Assembly: GCF_026340565.1 (NCBI RefSeq)
Contig: NZ_JAPEPB010000001.1
Coordinates: forward strand, 3,448,501-3,512,500
Length of the DNA: 64,000 nucleotides
Direction: 5' to 3'
From: Kitasatospora sp. NBC_01287
GTDB taxonomy: Bacteria; Actinomycetota; Actinomycetes; Streptomycetales; Streptomycetaceae
Made by a program: the position numbers and the translations under genes. Below are positions 11,184 to 19,191 of this stretch, in pieces. Positions within the stretch are counted from its first letter, which is position 1. Every line of letters begins with the position of its first letter. Under the pieces are notes generated by a model. The model saw only the letters and a program-made list of their open reading frames with translations. It did no database searches and had not been told where the DNA came from.

Positions 11184-12614
11184 GTTCGGGTAAGGCGTGT
11201 TGTCGTTGTACAGGTGCATGCCGGGGATGTGCAGGGTGCCGCCGAACTGGCCGGCCTGGATGGCGGTGACCCCGGTCATGGTGATGTCGAGCGGGATCGG
11301 CACCGCGCCGATCAGGTCGTAGAGCCAGGTCGGCAGCGTGTCGGGGGTCAGCGTGAGGGTGCCCAGCGGCGGGATCGGGATGCCGTAGAGCGCGGACAGC
11401 TCGCCGCTGAGGCTCTCGACGTACATGGTGATCGGACCGTCCACCATGGTCGAGGTGGAGCCGGGGGCGCCCTTCACGTGGAAGGTCTGGGCCGCGGTGC
11501 TGCCGTAGCCGGTGTCCTCGATCGTCGACATGTCGAGGTTGTCGATGTCCACCGAGCTGACGGTGAACTTGAGCACCCGCTTGGTGGTGGTCGGGGTGTG
11601 CACCTCGTAGACGCCACCGAAGACCGCGCCGTGCAGCGCGAGCCTGGAGGTGTTCAGCGTCCAGTTCTGGTCCGGCACCACCTGGCCGCCCTGCACCGCG
11701 GCGGCGGCCACCTTGCTGGTGTCCACCGGGCAGAGCGGGCGGGTGTCGCCGTTGGCCAGGGCGGAGGCGACGGCCGAGGGCGCGGCGGTGCCGCTCGGCG
11801 CGGGAGCCGTGGCGGGGGCACCGGAGGCCGTGCTCCCGGACGCGGTGCTCCCGGACGGCGTCGCGCCGGCGCTCGGCGAGGCGCTCGCGGACGCACCGGG
11901 GGTCGCGCTCGGGGACGCCGCGGGGGCGCCGGCACCGGGTGCGGGCGCGGCCGGCGTGGTGGCCGCGGCGGGCGGGGCGGGGGTGCTGCTCGCGCCGGGC
12001 TGGGCGGGCGCCGGGGCACCGCTGGTGGGGCCGCTCGCCGGGGCGGAGCCGCTCGGAGCGCCAGGGGTGGCCGGCGCGCCGGCCCGAGGGGCGGCGGCGG
12101 GCGCGGAGCTCGGCGTGGCCGCCGGGGTGGTCGCGGCCGGCTTCGGCTGCTGCTGGTTCTGGTGGTTCGGGTCGAAGATCCCGGCGATGCCGTTGATGAT
12201 GTCGCCGATCAGGCCACCGCCACCGCCGCTGTCGTCCGCCTGGACCACGCGGCTGGTCTCCGCGGCGGCGGCCTGCCGCTGGGCGGCCGGGCCGGCGTTC
12301 GGCGCGACGAAGGCGGCGCTGACCACCTGGCCGCCACCGGTGGCCGAGGCCTTGGTGGCCTTCGGCGCGGGCACCGGGGTGAGCTGGCTCTTGGGCACCT
12401 GGGTGATCGTCACCGGGGCGGTGGCAGCCGCCGCGCAGGAGGGGTTGGTCGCGGCCGAGGCGGTCATGTCGGGCACCAGGCTGCTGCCCATCAGCAGCGC
12501 GGTCGGGACGGCGGCGAAGGCCAGCAGCCGGGCCCGCGTGCGGCCGCCCGCGCGCGGCGCGGCGTGCCGCGGCCCAGCGCCGCGGTGCTCTGCTTGCTCG
12601 TCCCCGCCGCTCAC
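11175..12614 (-). CDS. Secreted Ala/Pro-rich protein, third gene of the DUF6230/DUF6114 cluster
   Basis: A 479-aa protein of unknown function. Residues about 25-55 form a signal peptide (basic region, hydrophobic core LLAFAAVPTALLMGSSLV, then ASAAT). The middle, about residues 105-300, is low-complexity Ala/Pro/Ser/Gly-rich and probably disordered or wall-spanning. The C-terminal 190 residues look folded, beta-rich, from LCPVDTSKVAAAA to the end NDNTPYPNGH. Its GTG start overlaps the stop of the upstream DUF6114 gene (GTGA), so the two are coupled. The C-terminal part resembles the DUF6230-type protein in spacing and in the phrase ITMTGVTAIQ, but homology is only suspected. I do not recognise an enzyme motif. 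Transcription ends at the 10967-11022 hairpin. Confidence 0.75.
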   Translation of the reverse strand: MSGGDEQAEHRGAGPRHAAPRAGGRTRARLLAFAAVPTALLMGSSLVPDMTASAATNPSCAAAATAPVTITQVPKSQLTPVPAPKATKASATGGGQVVSAAFVAPNAGPAAQRQAAAAETSRVVQADDSGGGGGLIGDIINGIAGIFDPNHQNQQQPKPAATTPAATPSSAPAAAPRAGAPATPGAPSGSAPASGPTSGAPAPAQPGASSTPAPPAAATTPAAPAPGAGAPAASPSATPGASASASPSAGATPSGSTASGSTASGAPATAPAPSGTAAPSAVASALANGDTRPLCPVDTSKVAAAAVQGGQVVPDQNWTLNTSRLALHGAVFGGVYEVHTPTTTKRVLKFTVSSVDIDNLDMSTIEDTGYGSTAAQTFHVKGAPGSTSTMVDGPITMYVESLSGELSALYGIPIPPLGTLTLTPDTLPTWLYDLIGAVPIPLDITMTGVTAIQAGQFGGTLHIPGMHLYNDNTPYPNGH

Positions 12615-13222
12615 TTCAGGTCTCCCGCCTGCTCGGTCGTGCCGGCCTGCTCGGGGATCACCGCGGTCTCGGCCGTGGGCCCGGCAGCGAGTTCGGCAAC
12701 GGGTCCGGCGGCGAGTTCGGCAGCGGTCGCCTGCTCGGGCACGGTCGCCTGCTCGGTCGCGGCGACGGACATCGCCACCCCCGCCTCGACCGGCGGCGCG
12801 GCCGCGGCCTTGGGCTCCTTCAGCGGCGCCCAGGAGCAGAGCAGCCCGCCGCCGATCAGCCCCAGCAGCAGGCCGAGCACGAAGCCGCCGAGGTTGGAGA
12901 CCGGGATCGAGATCAGCGCCAGGATGGTCACCGCGATCCCGCAGAAGAAGCGGGTGGCCGGCTGGAACCAGGCCGAGACCCCGAGCGCCATCATCAGCAG
13001 GCCGATGACCAGCGATCCGGCGCCGGCCGTGGTGGACATCGCCATGGTGACCCCGGAGAGGGTCAGATGCGCGTAGGGGAAGTACAGGATCGGGAGCCCG
13101 CCGAGGACGGACAGCAGGCCGCCCCAGAACGGCCGGGTCCGGCGCCAGGCGCGGAACCTCAGCCGCGCCCGGGTGAACAGGCCGGCACCGTCGGGCCAGA
13201 TGGGGGCAGTTGCGCTGGTCAC
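12611..13222 (-). CDS. DUF6114-type membrane protein
   Basis: A 203-aa membrane protein of unknown function. About four hydrophobic helices are visible between residues 30 and 135 (segments around FWGGLLSVLGGLPILYF, AGAGSLVIGLLMMALGV, FFCGIAVTILALISIPV and GGFVLGLLLGLIGGGLL). A charged Ala/Glu-rich tail of about 65 residues follows. The GTG start is supported by GAGGAG about 8 nt upstream. It lies between a DUF6230-type gene and a secreted-protein gene, and overlaps the latter by four bases. This pairing recurs in streptomycetes as far as I know. The topology suggests it could anchor or move the two exported partners; that is inference. Confidence 0.8.
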   Translation of the reverse strand: MTSATAPIWPDGAGLFTRARLRFRAWRRTRPFWGGLLSVLGGLPILYFPYAHLTLSGVTMAMSTTAGAGSLVIGLLMMALGVSAWFQPATRFFCGIAVTILALISIPVSNLGGFVLGLLLGLIGGGLLCSWAPLKEPKAAAAPPVEAGVAMSVAATEQATVPEQATAAELAAGPVAELAAGPTAETAVIPEQAGTTEQAGDLK

Positions 13223-13267
13223 GATGGAACTCCTCGTGGGTCTGTCCGAGGGGAAAGCGTGGGGTGT

Positions 13268-13307
13268 GCGGCCAGGGGACGGCTCGATCGCGCCGCCCCC
13301 TGGCCGC
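13268..13307 (-). terminator. Hairpin between the DUF6230 and DUF6114 genes
   Basis: Inverted repeat with 11-bp arms (GCGGCCAGGGG / CCCCTGGCCGC) and an 18-nt loop, in the 178-nt gap between the two leftward genes. It may partly terminate, so that the first gene is made in excess. Confidence 0.5.
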
Positions 13308-13400
13308 CGGGACCGCTCGGGCGGCCTCGGGTCATCCGTTCATCCGGCTCCGACCGGTGCGCGCGCCCCGTCGCGGGCCGCACGCACCGTCAGGGTCGGA

Positions 13401-14060
13401 CTAGTAGCACTCCTTGTCGCCCGTCACGATGTTCAGGCTCAGACCGGGCAGCGCGAAGGTGCCGGCCGAGGTGGCCCAGGCGGTCTGCTGGACACCCGAC
13501 AGGTCGGCCACCGGGGCGGACTGGGCGAAGCCGGTGGCGCCGGTCGGCAGACCGCTGCCGTCAATGGCCTTCCAGCCCTTGGTGGCGCTGCCGGACAGGG
13601 TGGAGGCGTCCTGGCCGATGTTGATCTGCTGGAACGTCGCGTCGGCGTTCAGCTGGTTCAGGTCGATCAGCAGGTTGGAGGCCTGGACCTGCTTGGTGTC
13701 GGTCGAGATGTCGCCGTTCACCGGCGCGGTGCCGGCGTGGAGCTGCAGGGTGTAGGTGCCGAGCGGACCGAGGTTGTAGACCACGGACTGGCACAGGTTG
13801 TGGATGCTGGCCTTGTCGAAGGCCGAGATCGCGACCACGTGCGGGCTCTTGTCGGCGCCCACGTCGACGGAGCCGAACTGGGCGAAGTTGGTGCCGTGCA
13901 GCTGGTCGGCGGTCACCTTGAACTGCTGGCCCGAGACGCTGAACGAGGCGGCCAGCGCGCTCTGCGCGATGCTGACGCCGACGACGGCGGTCGCGGCGAT
14001 GCTGGGCACCATCACGAGGGCGAAGCGCTTCCAGCGGGTCTTGCCATAAGACTGGGACAT
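13401..14060 (-). CDS. DUF6230-type exported protein
   Basis: A 219-aa protein, first gene of a leftward three-gene cluster. The N-terminus has a basic stretch (KTRWKRF) then a hydrophobic segment (ALVMVPSIAATAVVGVSIA) ending in ALAA, a clear export signal. The rest is a single folded, probably beta-rich domain with two cysteines (HNLCQSVV and the C-terminal ECY) that could form a disulphide. Homologues have been labelled cholesterol esterase, but I see no Ser-His-Asp triad motif, so that name is unsupported. ATG 14060 is chosen for its strong AAGGAGG site. Its role is unknown; a cell-surface protein is most likely. Confidence 0.82.
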   Translation of the reverse strand: MSQSYGKTRWKRFALVMVPSIAATAVVGVSIAQSALAASFSVSGQQFKVTADQLHGTNFAQFGSVDVGADKSPHVVAISAFDKASIHNLCQSVVYNLGPLGTYTLQLHAGTAPVNGDISTDTKQVQASNLLIDLNQLNADATFQQINIGQDASTLSGSATKGWKAIDGSGLPTGATGFAQSAPVADLSGVQQTAWATSAGTFALPGLSLNIVTGDKECY

Positions 14061-14420
14061 GCGTGTCCTCCTTCTCGGACGTACATCTCCGGTTCGGGTC
14101 CGACACGCGCGGATCCCGTCCTGGGATGGGAGAAGAGCTACGTCCTCGGTAGCCGATAGCACCGCCGCCGAACAGGAAGACCTGGCGGCGGGCGATCACC
14201 CCCGAGCGACAACCAATCGGCTGCGCGGGGCCGCGCGGCCGTAAAGGACAGGAACCGCGGTGGGACGCGGACACCCCCCTGCCCTCCAACCGCCGGTGGG
14301 CACCGGCGGTTGCCTGGTGGGGATCCCGCATCGCACGTGTCCGGCAGACTGCCGGCGAGTGAAGTGAGGGACCAGGCGTGGCCGATCGTGCTGGAATCCC
14401 GGCCGAAGCACAAGGGGTGC

Positions 14421-14436
14421 ATTACTGACGGGTAAT
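14421..14436. promoter_or_regulatory. ATTAC-N6-GTAAT inverted repeat
   Basis: Sequence ATTACTGACGGGTAAT, upstream of the DUF6230 gene. A related motif, GTACTGACCCGTAAC, occurs at 24073 between the acetyl-CoA acetyltransferase and epimerase genes. The form suits a TetR-type operator, but the binding protein is unknown. Confidence 0.4.
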
Positions 14437-14445
14437 CCAATAGTG

Positions 14446-14460
14446 ATGATCAATGATCAT
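14446..14460. promoter_or_regulatory. ATGATCA-A-TGATCAT palindrome
   Basis: Perfect 15-bp palindrome with one central base, in an A/T-rich patch of the same intergenic region, 9 bp from the inverted repeat at 14421. Candidate operator; the regulator is unknown. Confidence 0.4.
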
Positions 14461-14541
14461 GATCGAGGCATGACATCGACACAGAGTGACGAAATCCGGG
14501 CGTCGTGCCGGAGAAACCTCATGGAAACAGGAAGGAAACAC

Positions 14542-14574
14542 CTGCGCGCGGTCACCTGAGGTGACCGCGCGCAG
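14542..14574. terminator. Strong hairpin, likely end of the thioredoxin transcript
   Basis: Perfect 15-bp arms with a 3-nt loop (TGA). It lies about 140 nt beyond the stop of the leftward thioredoxin-like gene, the only gene transcribed towards it. On the plus strand no gene precedes it. Confidence 0.6.
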
Positions 14575-14713
14575 CTCTTGTCAAGATTTGATAAACCCTC
14601 GCGAGATTGACACCATTGTCGCCTTATCACTCACGACACCGCAGGTCACCCGCCGTGCCATCGGCGGCACCCGAGGCCAGGTCAGGCGGGGCACGACCTG
14701 CTCCGGGGCACCG

Positions 14714-15718
14714 TCAGAAGAGCACCCGGGCCAGCGCCGTGCGGGCCGCGGTCACCCGCGGGTCGTCCGCGCCGATCACCTCGAACAGCTCCAGCAGGCG
14801 CACCCGCGCGGCGTCACGATCGGCGCCGGCGGTCCGTCCGACGGTGCTCACCAGGCGCCCGAAGGCGTCCTCGACGTGACCGCCCACCAGATCCAGGTCG
14901 GCCGCGTCCAACTGGGCCTTGACGTCCGCGGGGTCGGCCGCGGCGGCCAGGCGCACCGCCTGCGGGTCGAAGTCCTGCACCCGGCCGAGCAATTCGGCCT
15001 GGGCCAGCCCGAGCTGGGCCTCCACGTTGCCGGGCTGATCGGTCAGCACGTTCCGGTAGGCCTGGACCGCACCGGCCAGGTCGCCGCGGTCCAGCGCCTC
15101 GTGGGCGGCGGTCAGCACCGGGTCCTCGGGCAGCCCGGGGAGCTCCCCGTCCGGCCCGCCGAGCGGAGCGCCCGCGCCGCCCGCGCCGCCGACGATGCCG
15201 AAACGCTGCTCGGCCACCGCGATCAGCTGGTCCAGCACCTTGCGGACGTTGGCCTCGTTCTCGGCGCCCTGGAAGAGCGGTACCAGCTGGCCCGCCACCA
15301 CGGCCATCACGGCCGGGATGCTCTGGATGCCGAACTGCTGGGCGATCACCTGGTTCTGGTCGACGTCGATCTTGGCCAGCACGATCTGGCCGGCGTACTC
15401 CTCGGCCAGGCGCTCGAGGATCGGGCTGAGCTGCTTGCACGGGCCGCACCACTCGGCCCAGAAGTCGACGACCACCGGCACCTCGGTGGAGCGCTGGACG
15501 ACCTCCTCCTCGAAGGTCTCCTCGGTGACGTCGAGGACGAGCCGGTACCCGACGCCGGGGACCGGCACTCCCGCGGCCTCGGCGGCGGCGGCCTGGCGGG
15601 CGCGCTCGACGCGGGCCTGCTCGGCCTTCTGCGCGGCCTCCCCGGCCGCCTTCACCGCGGCGAGGTCGACCGCACCGCGCAGGGCGGAGCTGTTCAGATG
15701 CGTGTTCCGTGGCTGCAT
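14714..15718 (-). CDS. Thioredoxin-TPR protein (CnoX/YbbN-like)
   Basis: A 334-aa cytoplasmic protein. Residues about 55-165 form a thioredoxin fold with the active site W90-CGPC (residues 91-94) and a cis-proline loop (SIPAVM). From about 210 to the end there are helical TPR-like repeats (AHEALDRGDLAGAVQAYRNV). This architecture fits CnoX/YbbN chaperedoxins, though here both redox cysteines are present, so disulphide exchange is possible. The first 50 residues are a charged Ala-rich helix. ATG 15718 is preferred because GGAGG lies 8 nt upstream. It is transcribed divergently from a TetR gene, with a palindrome in the shared gap. Confidence 0.85.
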   Translation of the reverse strand: MQPRNTHLNSSALRGAVDLAAVKAAGEAAQKAEQARVERARQAAAAEAAGVPVPGVGYRLVLDVTEETFEEEVVQRSTEVPVVVDFWAEWCGPCKQLSPILERLAEEYAGQIVLAKIDVDQNQVIAQQFGIQSIPAVMAVVAGQLVPLFQGAENEANVRKVLDQLIAVAEQRFGIVGGAGGAGAPLGGPDGELPGLPEDPVLTAAHEALDRGDLAGAVQAYRNVLTDQPGNVEAQLGLAQAELLGRVQDFDPQAVRLAAAADPADVKAQLDAADLDLVGGHVEDAFGRLVSTVGRTAGADRDAARVRLLELFEVIGADDPRVTAARTALARVLF

Positions 15719-16114
15719 GCCACCATCCTCCCCCGTCCGCGCGGCCGCCGGGCGCCATCCGCCGGGAAAGTCCGCCTCGATCCCCACACCGGAGCGCCTC
15801 GCGCCGGCTCCGCTCCCCTACGGTGCGGAGCCGGCCGCGGTGGCAGCCGGTCCATCCCTCCTCGCCCGCCAGGGGCGGGAGGGGCCATGCGGCGCGGATC
15901 CCCACCCGCGCCCCGCGCCCGCCCCTCCCACAGGGCCGGCACGTGGTTGCCGCTCTATTCGCTACAGGTCGTAGCGTATCTTTCCACCGCCCCCGGATCG
16001 CAAGTCCCCGCCAGGTGTCAACCACGTGATGTGGGCCACTTCTCTTGCGGGCGAACTGTCGATACGGTGGCACCCCCCACCCAAGCTACTCGTCAGTACA
16101 TGCAAGGAGGCCCG
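15719..16114. other. Divergent promoter region, thioredoxin and TetR genes
   Basis: No gene is seen in these 396 nt. It must hold the promoters of both flanking genes. The stretch from 15950 to 16080 is less G+C-rich and contains the palindrome at 15960-15976. The part nearest the thioredoxin gene is Pro/Arg-coding-like G+C-rich sequence without a ribosome site. Confidence 0.55.
15960..15976. promoter_or_regulatory. CGCTAC-N5-GTAGCG candidate TetR operator
   Basis: A 17-bp inverted repeat in the gap between the divergent thioredoxin-like and TetR genes. Size and position fit an operator of the adjacent TetR protein controlling itself and its neighbour. This is inference from position; no other copy was noticed in the window. 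Confidence 0.45.
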
Positions 16115-16744
16115 GTGGCCGCCACCCCGCAGCCGGCCCCGCCCCGCAGCAAAGGGCGCCCGCGCAGCGCCGCCGCGGATCAGGCGATCCTCGACGCGAC
16201 CCGCGAGGCGCTGGCCGAACTCGGCTGGGGCGGGCTGACCATGGGCCACGTCGCGGTCCGGGCCGGCGTCGCCAAGACCACCCTGTACCGCCGCTGGCCC
16301 TCGAAGAACGAGCTCGTGGTGGACGCCGTCGCCAGCCTCTTCGACGAACTGGCGGTGGCCGACCTGGGCAGCCTGCAGGCCGACATCGAGGACGTGGTGG
16401 CCCAGTTCGCCGCCGTACTGGCCCGCCCCGAGAGCCAGGCCGCGCTGCTCGCCGTCTTCGCCGAGGGCAGCCGCGACCCGCAGCTGCGGCTGCGCATCCG
16501 CGAGCACATCGTGGACCCGCAGAAGGTGCTGGTGCACCAGGGCCTGGCGCACGCGCTGGCCCGCGGCGAACTGGCCGCGGAGCGCGACCCGCTGGCCGCC
16601 GCCGAGCAGATCGACATCATCTTCGACACCATCGCGGGCGCGGTCGAGCACCGGATGCTGGTGATCGGCGAGCCGGTGACCCCGCGGTGGATCCGCCGCT
16701 TCACCGAGTTGCTGCTCAACCCCGGCCTCTACCCGGGCTGCTGA
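16115..16744 (+). CDS. TetR-family transcriptional regulator
   Basis: A protein of about 209 aa. The N-terminal helix-turn-helix is typical (ILDATREALAELGWGGLTMG then VAVRAGVAKTTLYRRWPSKN, about residues 25-70), followed by an all-helical ligand-binding domain of the C-terminal TetR_C type. AGGAGG at 16105-16110 precedes GTG 16115 by only 4 nt; an in-frame ATG at 16100 is the alternative but lies before that site. Regulated genes are not certain: the divergent thioredoxin-like gene is the nearest candidate, and icmA is convergent. The gene ends in a 13-bp tandem repeat that includes its stop codon. Confidence 0.85.
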   Translation: MAATPQPAPPRSKGRPRSAAADQAILDATREALAELGWGGLTMGHVAVRAGVAKTTLYRRWPSKNELVVDAVASLFDELAVADLGSLQADIEDVVAQFAAVLARPESQAALLAVFAEGSRDPQLRLRIREHIVDPQKVLVHQGLAHALARGELAAERDPLAAAEQIDIIFDTIAGAVEHRMLVIGEPVTPRWIRRFTELLLNPGLYPGC

Positions 16745-16776
16745 CCCGGGCTGCTGACCCGGGCTGCCGACCCGGG
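16731..16776. repeat. 13-bp tandem repeat across the tetR stop
   Basis: Three copies of a 13-bp unit (ACCCGGGCTGCTG, the third with one change) plus a partial fourth. The TGA stop of the TetR gene lies at the junction of copies 1 and 2. Confidence 0.9.
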
Positions 16777-16837
16777 GGTGGCCCTGGCGGCCGCCCCGGA
16801 CCACCGGGTCGAACGGCCCTCACCCCGGAGAGAACGG

Positions 16838-16879
16838 CGCGGCCGCCGGGCGGGAACCAACTCCCGCCCGGCGGCCGCG
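16838..16879. terminator. Bidirectional terminator between tetR and icmA
   Basis: Perfect 18-bp arms with a 6-nt loop (16856-16861), between convergent genes and 13 nt beyond the icmA stop. Confidence 0.85.
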
Positions 16880-16892
16880 TGCGCCACGGGCC

Positions 16893-18578
16893 TCAGAAGC
16901 CGGCCGGCTCCCGGTAGATCCCCCACTCCGCGCGCAGCGCGTCGCAGATCTCACCGAGGGTGGCCTCGGCCCGCACCGCCTGCAGCATCGGGGGGATCAT
17001 GTTCGCCCCGTCCCGTGCCGCCGCCAGCATCGCGTCGAGGCCGGCCCGCACCGCCGCCTCGTCCCGCGCGGTCTTGCGGGCACCCAGCGCCCGGACCTGC
17101 TCGCGCTCCACCTCGTGGCTGACCCGCAGGATCTCCAGCGCCGGGGTGACCGACTTCGGGAAGCAGTTGACGCCCACCACCCGCTTGTCGCCCTTCTCCA
17201 CCGACTGCTGGTACTGGAAGGCGGCCTCGGCGATCTCGCCGGTGAAGAAGCCGTCCTCGATGCCGCGCAGGATGCCGGCCGTCATCGGGCCGATCGCGTG
17301 GTCCGGGGAGCCCTTGGCCAGGATCCTGGCGAAGATCTCCTCGGCCTGCGCCTCGATCCGGTCGGTCAGCGCCTCCACGTACCAGGAGCCGCCCAGCGGG
17401 TCGGCCACGTTGGCCACCCCGGTCTCCTCCATCAGCACCTGCTGGGTGCGCAGCGCGATCTCGGCGGCCTGCTCGGAGGGCAGTGCCAGGGTCTCGTCCA
17501 GCGCGTTGGTGTGCAGCGAGTTGGTGCCGCCGAGCACCGCCGAGAGCGCCTCGACGGCGGTGCGCACCACGTTGTTGTACGGCTGCTGGGCGGTCAGCGA
17601 GACGCCCGCGGTCTGGGTGTGGAAGCGCAGCCACTGCGCCTTCTCCGTCTTGGCGCCGTACGCCTCGCGCAGCCAGCGGGCCCAGATCCGGCGCGCGGCG
17701 CGGAACTTGGCGATCTCCTCGAAGAAGTCCAGGTGGGCGTCGAAGAAGAAGGACAGGCCCGGCGCGAAGACGTCCACGTCCAGGCCGCGGGAGAGGCCCA
17801 GCTCCACGTAGGCGAAGCCGTCGGCCAGCGTGTAGGCGAGCTCCTGGGCGGCCGTGGCCCCGGCCTCGCGGATGTGGTAGCCGGAGACGGAGAGCGGCTT
17901 GTAGTCCGGGATGCCCTGGGCGCAGTACTCCATCAGGTCGCCGATCAGGCGCAGGTGCGGCTCCGGGGCGAAGAGCCACTCCTTCTGCGCGATGTACTCC
18001 TTGAAGATGTCGGTCTGCAGCGTGCCGTTGAGCACTCCCGGGTCCACGCCCTGGCGCTCGGCGGCCACCAGGTACATGCAGAAGATCGGCACGGCCGGGC
18101 CGCTGATCGTCATCGAGGTGGTGACCTCGCCCAGCGGGATGTCCCGGAAGAGCACCTCCATGTCGGCGGCCGAGTCGATCGCGACCCCGCAGTGGCCGAC
18201 CTCGCCCAGCGAGCGGGTGTCGTCCGAGTCGTAGCCCATCAGGGTCGGCATGTCGAAGGCGACCGAGAGGCCGCCGCCGCCGGCCTCCAGGATCATCCGG
18301 TAGCGCTCGTTGGTCTGCTCGGCGTTGCCGAAGCCGGCGAACTGCCGGATGGTCCAGGTCCGGCCGCGGTAGCCGGTCGGGTGCAGACCGCGGGTGTACG
18401 GGTACTCGCCCGGCCAGCCGATCCGCTCGAAGCCCTCGTAGGCCTGCCCCGGCGGCGGGCCGTAGACCGGCTCCACGATGTCGCCGGACAGGGTGGTGAA
18501 GTCCGCGTCGCGCTTGCGGGCGCTGTCGTAGCGCTGCTGCCAGCGCTGCCTGCCGCGCTCGATCTCCTCGGCGTCCAT
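16893..18578 (-). CDS. icmA: Isobutyryl-CoA mutase large subunit
   Basis: A 561-aa adenosylcobalamin-dependent mutase subunit that interconverts isobutyryl-CoA and n-butyryl-CoA. It has the methylmalonyl-CoA mutase catalytic barrel but stops before any B12-binding domain, so it needs a separate small subunit (IcmB), not in this window. Two positions decide substrate: F80 (TIRQFAGFG) and Q198 ([10 protein letters not shown]). Methylmalonyl-CoA mutases have Tyr and Arg at these places, and Phe80/Gln198 is the published signature of Streptomyces IcmA. ATG 18578 starts the family-conserved N-terminus. Two GGACGTCC palindromes lie 30-65 nt upstream. Nearby meaB, epimerase and PduO genes support B12-dependent CoA chemistry. 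Confidence 0.93.
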   Translation of the reverse strand: MDAEEIERGRQRWQQRYDSARKRDADFTTLSGDIVEPVYGPPPGQAYEGFERIGWPGEYPYTRGLHPTGYRGRTWTIRQFAGFGNAEQTNERYRMILEAGGGGLSVAFDMPTLMGYDSDDTRSLGEVGHCGVAIDSAADMEVLFRDIPLGEVTTSMTISGPAVPIFCMYLVAAERQGVDPGVLNGTLQTDIFKEYIAQKEWLFAPEPHLRLIGDLMEYCAQGIPDYKPLSVSGYHIREAGATAAQELAYTLADGFAYVELGLSRGLDVDVFAPGLSFFFDAHLDFFEEIAKFRAARRIWARWLREAYGAKTEKAQWLRFHTQTAGVSLTAQQPYNNVVRTAVEALSAVLGGTNSLHTNALDETLALPSEQAAEIALRTQQVLMEETGVANVADPLGGSWYVEALTDRIEAQAEEIFARILAKGSPDHAIGPMTAGILRGIEDGFFTGEIAEAAFQYQQSVEKGDKRVVGVNCFPKSVTPALEILRVSHEVEREQVRALGARKTARDEAAVRAGLDAMLAAARDGANMIPPMLQAVRAEATLGEICDALRAEWGIYREPAGF

Positions 18579-18608
18579 GGGGCTCGCTCCCGCTCGGTGC
18601 TCGATTGA

Positions 18609-18641
18609 TAGGACGTCCTGGAAATTTACTCGGACGTCCTA
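18609..18641. promoter_or_regulatory. Paired GGACGTCC palindromes upstream of icmA
   Basis: Two 8-bp palindromes GGACGTCC at 18611-18618 and 18632-18639, each extended by TA on the outer side so that the whole forms a 10-bp inverted repeat with a 13-nt A/T-rich centre. Each half looks like a degenerate TAGGACGTCCTA box. Position just upstream of icmA suggests an operator overlapping its promoter. Confidence 0.55.
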
Positions 18642-18677
18642 GTATTTGTCGATGGCGAGCCTCGGCCGCGCCGAACG

Positions 18678-18711
18678 CGAGAGGCCCCCACCGCATGGTG
18701 GGGGCCTCTCG
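18678..18711 (-). terminator. Terminator after the DUF3817 gene
   Basis: Perfect 15-bp arms, loop GCAT (18693-18696), about 55 nt beyond the stop of the leftward DUF3817 gene. It insulates that gene from icmA. Confidence 0.85.
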
Positions 18712-18765
18712 GCGGAACGCGGGCACGGCGCGCGGGTCCGGCGCGCGGGCACGGCGCGGGAGGGT

Positions 18766-19107
18766 TCAGGCGCCGACCGGCTGCTTGCCCTCGGCCGGGG
18801 CGAAGAGCGGGGCGAGCTCGCGCGAGACCTTGCGCTCCACGAAGAAGGCGGCGGTCGGCACGGTGCCGGCGAGCAGCATCCAGGCCAGCTTGCCCAGCGG
18901 CATCTTGGCCTTGCTGCCGAGGTCGAAGGCGAAGACGAGGTAGACCACGTAGAGCCAGCCGTGCGCGATGCCCACCGCGGTGACGAAGCCGTCCGCGCCG
19001 TCCACCTTGAGGAGGTACTTGGCGATCACCCCGATGGTCAGCAGGATCAGCAGCACACCGGTCAGGTAGGCCATGACCCGGTAGCGGGTCAGCACACTCT
19101 GCTTCAT
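18766..19107 (-). CDS. DUF3817 membrane protein
   Basis: A 113-aa integral membrane protein of unknown function. Three hydrophobic helices are visible (about residues 11-29, 42-62 and 72-91), with the conserved pattern AHGWLYVVYLVFAFDL between helices 2 and 3. It is followed by its own terminator, and a MarR gene lies upstream in the same direction (84-nt gap). A second DUF3817 gene lies on the far side of that MarR gene, so the three form a DUF3817-MarR-DUF3817 set. Function cannot be given from sequence. Confidence 0.88.
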   Translation of the reverse strand: MKQSVLTRYRVMAYLTGVLLILLTIGVIAKYLLKVDGADGFVTAVGIAHGWLYVVYLVFAFDLGSKAKMPLGKLAWMLLAGTVPTAAFFVERKVSRELAPLFAPAEGKQPVGA

Positions 19108-19191
19108 GTCTCGGGTCAGCCTTCGTTCGGATCAGGGGGTGGGTCGAGCGATGGGACGGCTCATCGAGGGTAACCGCCCATTTGGGGCGAT

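Larger units (their letters stand above)
14061..14713. other. 653-nt intergenic region upstream of the DUF6230 cluster
   Basis: No convincing gene is seen. The region has unusually A/T-rich patches for this genome (about 14400-14470 and 14575-14640). It contains two inverted-repeat candidates for regulator binding (14421-14436 and 14446-14460) and a strong hairpin (14542-14574). The promoter of the leftward DUF6230 gene should lie between 14061 and about 14470. Confidence 0.6.

Noticed and set aside
13401..14060. Cholesterol esterase name for the DUF6230 protein
   Set aside because: No Ser-His-Asp motif or lipase fold features are visible.
14470..14559. A 29-codon open frame (starting MTSTQSDEIR) ending inside a hairpin
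   Set aside because: It looked like a leader peptide with attenuator, but the ribosome site is at wrong spacing and no gene follows on that strand.
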